Assembly (NCBI GenBank): GCA_937919015.1
Contig: CALFPN010000068.1
Coordinates: forward strand, 1 to 9,533
DNA: 9,533 nt
Direction of reading: 5' to 3'
Source of the DNA: an uncultured Clostridia bacterium
GTDB lineage: Bacteria; Bacillota; Clostridia; Lachnospirales; Anaerotignaceae
The notes under the pieces were generated by a model that was not told the DNA's origin, made no database searches, and was given only the letters and a program-made list of their open reading frames with translations. This document shows, one piece after another, positions 7,386 through 9,533 of the stretch. Made by a program: the position numbers and the translations under genes. Each line of letters opens with the position of its first letter. Position 1 is the stretch's first letter.

Positions 7386-7401
7386 ACTTTGGGATACTAC
7401 C
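7377..7401 (-). repeat. IS256-family right terminal inverted repeat
   Basis: Read on the minus strand it starts GGTAGTATCC and continues with the same 15-base core as the left end. The inner block at 7371-7355 also matches the left end at 16 of 17 positions. The right target duplication follows immediately. Confidence 0.92.
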
Positions 7402-7409
7402 GAATAAAT
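7402..7409. repeat. Right target-site duplication (GAATAAAT)
   Basis: This is an exact copy of 5911-5918. Removing the element and one copy rejoins the glk stop codon directly to the sequence that follows here, recovering the original operon end. Confidence 0.93.
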
Positions 7410-7485
7410 AATTCTTTGGAAGATAGCGAGTGTTCTCTGATATATACACAGATTTCTAAATACATCATTTATAACATAAAAATAT

Positions 7486-7512
7486 AGCGGCATGAATGAT
7501 CATGCCGCTTTT
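7486..7512. terminator. Bidirectional Rho-independent terminator
   Basis: AGCGGCATGA (7486-7495) and TCATGCCGCT (7500-7509) form a perfect 10-bp stem with a 4-base loop, followed by TTT on the plus strand. On the minus strand the stem is followed by the T-rich TATATTTTTA. Without the insertion sequence it would lie about 84 bp after glk, so it is probably the original end of the sugar operon. It would also end the minus-strand gene whose remnant is at 7528-7644. Confidence 0.85.
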
Positions 7513-7527
7513 GCCATTATGCAAGTT

Positions 7528-7644
7528 TTATTTTGTATTACATCCATTTTTCTGCATAAAGAAATAATGCTGCTGATTCAGATAATCCCGTGCAATATCC
7601 AGGGCTTCGCCAAAACAATCATAGGATAATGAGAAGAGAAGTTG
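7528..7644 (-). pseudogene. 3' remnant of an unidentified minus-strand gene
   Basis: An open frame ends at TAA 7530-7528 and reads back through about 38 codons to an in-frame stop at 7647-7645, with no credible start codon. The peptide includes SYDCFGEALDIARDYLNQQ and ends KNGCNTK. It looks like a soluble protein tail (helical, balanced charges) rather than random translation, and it stops just before the terminator at 7486-7512, as a convergent gene should. The true homologous part probably ends around 7620-7640, where the sequence becomes AT-rich parA leader. The 5' end seems to have been lost when the parAB segment arrived. The family is not recognised, and it could still be a chance open frame. 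Confidence 0.45.
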
Positions 7645-7689
7645 TTAACTATAACATTTTAAAATCAAGGGAAAAACTTGGCCATAACC

Positions 7690-7720
7690 TTGAGATGGAC
7701 AAGCAATTCCTGATTATAAA
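7690..7720 (+). promoter_or_regulatory. Possible parA promoter
   Basis: TTGAGA (7690-7695) and TATAAA (7715-7720) lie 19 bp apart, and the alternative -10 GATTAT (7712-7717) gives 16 bp. The parA ribosome binding site AAAGGAG follows at 7730-7736. The resulting leader would be very short. No stronger pair was seen in the gap, but neither spacing is ideal. Confidence 0.3.
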
Positions 7721-7744
7721 ACAACTTGGAAAGGAGTTATCTAT

Positions 7745-8539
7745 ATGAGCAGAGTTATTGCAATTGTGAATCAAAAAGGCGGAGTAGGGAAAACGACAAC
7801 ATGTGGGAACCTCGGAATAGGGTTGGCCAGAAATGGAAAAAAGGTTTTGCTAATTGATGCCGATCCACAGGGGGATTTGACAGCAAGTCTTGGATTTACG
7901 AATCCGGATGAAATTAATCATACGCTGGCAACCGTAATGATGAATGTGATCAATGAAGTTGAAATGGAAGAAAATTATGCAATCCTTCATCATAGTGAAG
8001 GAGTGGACGTATTACCATCTAATATCGACTTATCAGCCATGGAAATTTCTCTGGTGAATGTGATGAGCAGAGAATTAATCTTGAAAAGATATATTGAAGC
8101 TATCAGAGATAAGTATGACTATATCCTGATTGATGGTATGCCGTCTTTAGGGATGTTGACAATTAATGTTTTAGCATGTGCAAATAGCGTTCTGATTCCT
8201 GTTCAGGCTGCATATCTACCCATAAAAGGTCTTCAGCAGCTTATTAAAACAATCACACAGGTTAAAAGACAGTTGAATTTCAGCCTTGAAATTGAAGGGG
8301 TTCTTTTGACTATGTTTGATGGTAGAACCAAAAATGCAAGAGATATCGACGAATTGCTGCATTTGAATTATGGAACAGTAGTAAAAGTATTTGGTCAGAA
8401 GATTCCTTCTTCTGTAAGAGCTGCAGAAACAACTGCAAAAGGCGTACGCATTTTCCAATATGATCCTCATGGTACAGTTGGACAGGCCTATGATGCTTTA
8501 ACAAAGGAGGTGCTTGATAATGAGAGAAAGTACAGCTAA
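7745..8539 (+). CDS. parA: ParA/Soj-family partition ATPase
   Basis: This 264-residue cytoplasmic P-loop ATPase of the ParA/MinD class segregates plasmids or integrative elements together with ParB. The deviant Walker A motif KGGVGKTT is at 11-18, with the signature lysine Lys11 and catalytic Lys16. The A' motif is LLIDADPQGD (35-44) and Walker B is YILIDGMPSLG (126-136, Asp130). There is no N-terminal helix-turn-helix, so it is the short Soj-like form. The start ATG 7745 has AAAGGAG 8 bp upstream. It overlaps parB by 20 bp, which implies translational coupling. From memory, the general sequence (for example IPVQAAYLPIKGLQQLIKT) resembles ParA proteins of clostridial Tn1549-like integrative conjugative elements. 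It is AT-richer than the sugar operon, which fits acquired DNA. Confidence 0.94.
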   Translation: MSRVIAIVNQKGGVGKTTTCGNLGIGLARNGKKVLLIDADPQGDLTASLGFTNPDEINHTLATVMMNVINEVEMEENYAILHHSEGVDVLPSNIDLSAMEISLVNVMSRELILKRYIEAIRDKYDYILIDGMPSLGMLTINVLACANSVLIPVQAAYLPIKGLQQLIKTITQVKRQLNFSLEIEGVLLTMFDGRTKNARDIDELLHLNYGTVVKVFGQKIPSSVRAAETTAKGVRIFQYDPHGTVGQAYDALTKEVLDNERKYS

Positions 8540-9401
8540 AAACATAAAGTTTGAAAGTATAGCAGATTTATTTGGCACACCTAGAGAATTCGATGAAAAC
8601 ACGATATCTATGGTTCCATTGAAAAACTTATATACATTTGAAAATCATCCGTACCGTGTTTTGGATGATGAGAAAATGATGGAATTAGTAGAAAGCATTA
8701 AAGAGAATGGCGTATTAGAGCCTGCCATTGTCCGTCTGCGGGCTTTGGGTGGTTATGAGATTATATCGGGCCATCGTAGAAAAAGAGCCTGTGAGTTGGC
8801 AGGACTGGACGAAATGCCAGTGTTTGTAAAGAATTTATCTGATGATGATGCGGCTATTATGATGGTTGATGCTAATAATCAGAGGGAAGAACTGCTTTAT
8901 AGTGAAAAGGCGTGGGCATATAGAATAAAATATGAAGCAATGAAGCATCAAGGGAAAAACTCTTTGGGAAGCAGTTCTGAACAGTTAGGAAAGCAAAATG
9001 GAAAAAGCGGTAGACAAATACATCGATATATTCGACTTACATATTTACAGGAAGAATTGCTTGACTTGGTTGATCGGAAAAAAATCACATTTAAGGCGGC
9101 TGAAAAACTATCTTTCCTTAATGAAAAAGAACAGGGAATGTTAGTGGATGCAATTTTAGAATATAAGGTTTTCCCAAATGATGTTATGGCAGATAAGATA
9201 AAAACTTTAAGTTCTGTCAGTGCGTTAGATGAGAAACAGATTGCAAATGTATTGTTGCAAGATATACAAAAAGGAAAAAACTTTTCTCTTTCTGTTAAAG
9301 CAATCCAAAAATATTTTCCAGAAGATTATTCTGCTGAAGATATCGAAAAAGTTATCATAGGATTATTGGAAAAATGGAATAGAGGGATGAACAATGAGTG
9401 A
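8520..9401 (+). CDS. parB: ParB/Spo0J/RepB-family partition protein
   Basis: This 293-residue DNA-binding partner of ParA has the N-terminal ParB/Srx-type nucleotide-binding domain at about 30-120. It includes NHPYRVLDDEKMMELVESIK and the arginine motif GYEIISGHRRKRA (78-90), which in the family binds CTP. A central helix-turn-helix region follows at about 125-200 (GRQIHRYIRLTYLQEELLDL), and the rest is probably the dimerisation end. ATG 8520 is chosen because AAAGGAGGTG (8502-8511) is 8 bp upstream; a TTG at 8514 is too close to that site. The start lies inside parA, overlapping by 20 bp. The usual chromosomal parS palindrome was not seen in the window, as expected for an element-borne system with its own site. 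It may bind repeats in the AT-rich sequence downstream or in the parA leader, but this is not shown. Confidence 0.92.
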   Translation: MRESTAKNIKFESIADLFGTPREFDENTISMVPLKNLYTFENHPYRVLDDEKMMELVESIKENGVLEPAIVRLRALGGYEIISGHRRKRACELAGLDEMPVFVKNLSDDDAAIMMVDANNQREELLYSEKAWAYRIKYEAMKHQGKNSLGSSSEQLGKQNGKSGRQIHRYIRLTYLQEELLDLVDRKKITFKAAEKLSFLNEKEQGMLVDAILEYKVFPNDVMADKIKTLSSVSALDEKQIANVLLQDIQKGKNFSLSVKAIQKYFPEDYSAEDIEKVIIGLLEKWNRGMNNE

Positions 9402-9444
9402 GAAAAAAATATTTGATTATTTTTGTATAAGTCGATATAATTAG
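9394..9444 (+). CDS. Tiny open frame overlapping the end of parB (16 codons)
   Basis: ATG 9394 overlaps the parB stop by 8 bp and has GAGGGA (9382-9387) 6 bp upstream, so ribosomes could reinitiate here. It encodes MSEKKIFDYFCISRYN and then TAG. It may be a real coupled mini-peptide, or the decayed start of a third gene of the par operon cut short by a stop. No family is recognised. The extreme AT content that follows suggests that coding sequence ends here. Confidence 0.35.
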   Translation: MSEKKIFDYFCISRYN

Positions 9445-9533
9445 ATTAAACAACTTAATAAATATTAATAAATTACAATTTTTACATAAATTAGTAAAAA
9501 TTTAAAGCCTACTTTTTTCACAGAATATATAAT
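9445..9533. other. Very AT-rich region with direct and inverted repeats after parB
   Basis: The bases from 9421 to the window end are only about 15% G+C (17 of 113), far below the genes. TTAATAAAT occurs at 9455-9463 and again at 9465-9473, a spacing of 10 bp, one helical turn. An inverted repeat follows: AATTTTTAC (9477-9485) and GTAAAAATT (9494-9502) around an 8-base loop. TATAAT at 9528-9533 is a perfect -10 box but has no matching -35 upstream. Such sequence can be a partition site, replication origin or promoter region; which one cannot be decided because the window ends here. Confidence 0.6.

Larger units (their letters stand above)
5919..7401 (-). mobile_element. IS256-family insertion sequence, 1483 bp, complete ends, frameshifted transposase
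   Basis: The element is bounded by GAATAAAT on both sides. The terminal inverted repeats (5919-5943 and 7377-7401) match at 19 of 25 positions, including a perfect 15-bp core CAAAGTTTGTGTAAA. A second inverted block (5950-5966 and 7355-7371) matches at 16 of 17. A minus-strand transposase of the IS256/Mutator class fills most of the interior. Length, ends and duplication size all fit the family. The transposase reading frame is broken by a 2-bp insertion, so this copy probably cannot move by itself. It could still be mobilised by an intact relative, because both ends look whole. It lies between glk and that operon's apparent terminator. Confidence 0.95.
7410..7744. other. Intergenic flank: old operon terminator, gene remnant, parA leader
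   Basis: This 335-bp stretch has no complete gene. From left to right it holds about 75 AT-rich bases with nothing recognisable, a hairpin terminator (7486-7512), the 3' remnant of a minus-strand gene (7528-7644), and the leader of parA (about 7645-7744). The leader contains small palindromes: GTTAAC at 7644-7649, ATTTTAAAAT at 7656-7665 and TGGCCA at 7679-7684. Partition operons are often bound and repressed by their own ParA or ParB in this position, so these are candidate sites only. Confidence 0.7.

Noticed and set aside
7745..9533. Chromosomal origin region with soj/spo0J
   Set aside because: There is no TGTTTCACGTGAAACA parS site and no neighbouring origin genes, and the composition differs from the adjacent operon.
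1..9533. CRISPR arrays, tRNA, rRNA, riboswitches
   Set aside because: No regularly spaced repeats with spacers, cloverleaf or conserved RNA signatures were seen on either strand; the only tandem repeat is the 22-bp pair before glk.

Overview
The window looks like the chromosome of a low-to-mid G+C Gram-positive anaerobe (Bacillota, probably a gut clostridium). The grounds are strong AGGAGG-type ribosome binding sites, tightly packed genes, a PTS sugar operon with its own ptsHI, an IS256-family element and a ParA/ParB pair of the type found on clostridial integrative elements. The species cannot be fixed from sequence alone. No rRNA, tRNA, CRISPR array or riboswitch was recognised.

Region 1 (2-5910, + strand) is one compact sugar-uptake operon. 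It holds the 3' end of a glucose/maltose-family PTS permease (EIICB), an endonuclease/exonuclease/phosphatase-fold enzyme, 4-alpha-glucanotransferase (malQ), HPr (ptsH), Enzyme I (ptsI) and a ROK-family glucokinase (glk). Gaps range from a 4-bp overlap to 98 bp. The likely pathway is as follows. PEP phosphate passes through PtsI and HPr (and an EIIA not seen here) to EIICB, which imports maltose as maltose 6'-phosphate. The EEP enzyme, in the position of Enterococcus MapP, removes the phosphate. MalQ disproportionates maltose/maltodextrin and releases glucose, and Glk phosphorylates the glucose. The substrate assignment is inference; the enzyme families are clear. The HPr lacks the usual regulatory Ser-46.

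Region 2 (5911-7409) is an IS256-family insertion sequence that can be delimited to the base. It has an 8-bp GAATAAAT target duplication on both sides, imperfect terminal inverted repeats at 5919-5943 and 7377-7401, and a minus-strand transposase. A 2-bp insertion near 6688 splits the transposase into two frames. The element landed directly after glk and separated the operon from its apparent terminator, now at 7486-7512.

Region 3 (7410-7744) is the old downstream flank. It carries a bidirectional terminator hairpin and, on the minus strand, the last ~38 codons of a gene with no 5' end. This suggests that an incoming segment starts around 7620-7650.

Region 4 (7745-9533) is visibly AT-richer and carries parA and parB, overlapping by 20 bp, then a tiny open frame overlapping parB. 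The last ~110 bases are about 15% G+C, with short direct repeats and an inverted repeat. It reads as the edge of a plasmid-like or integrative element.
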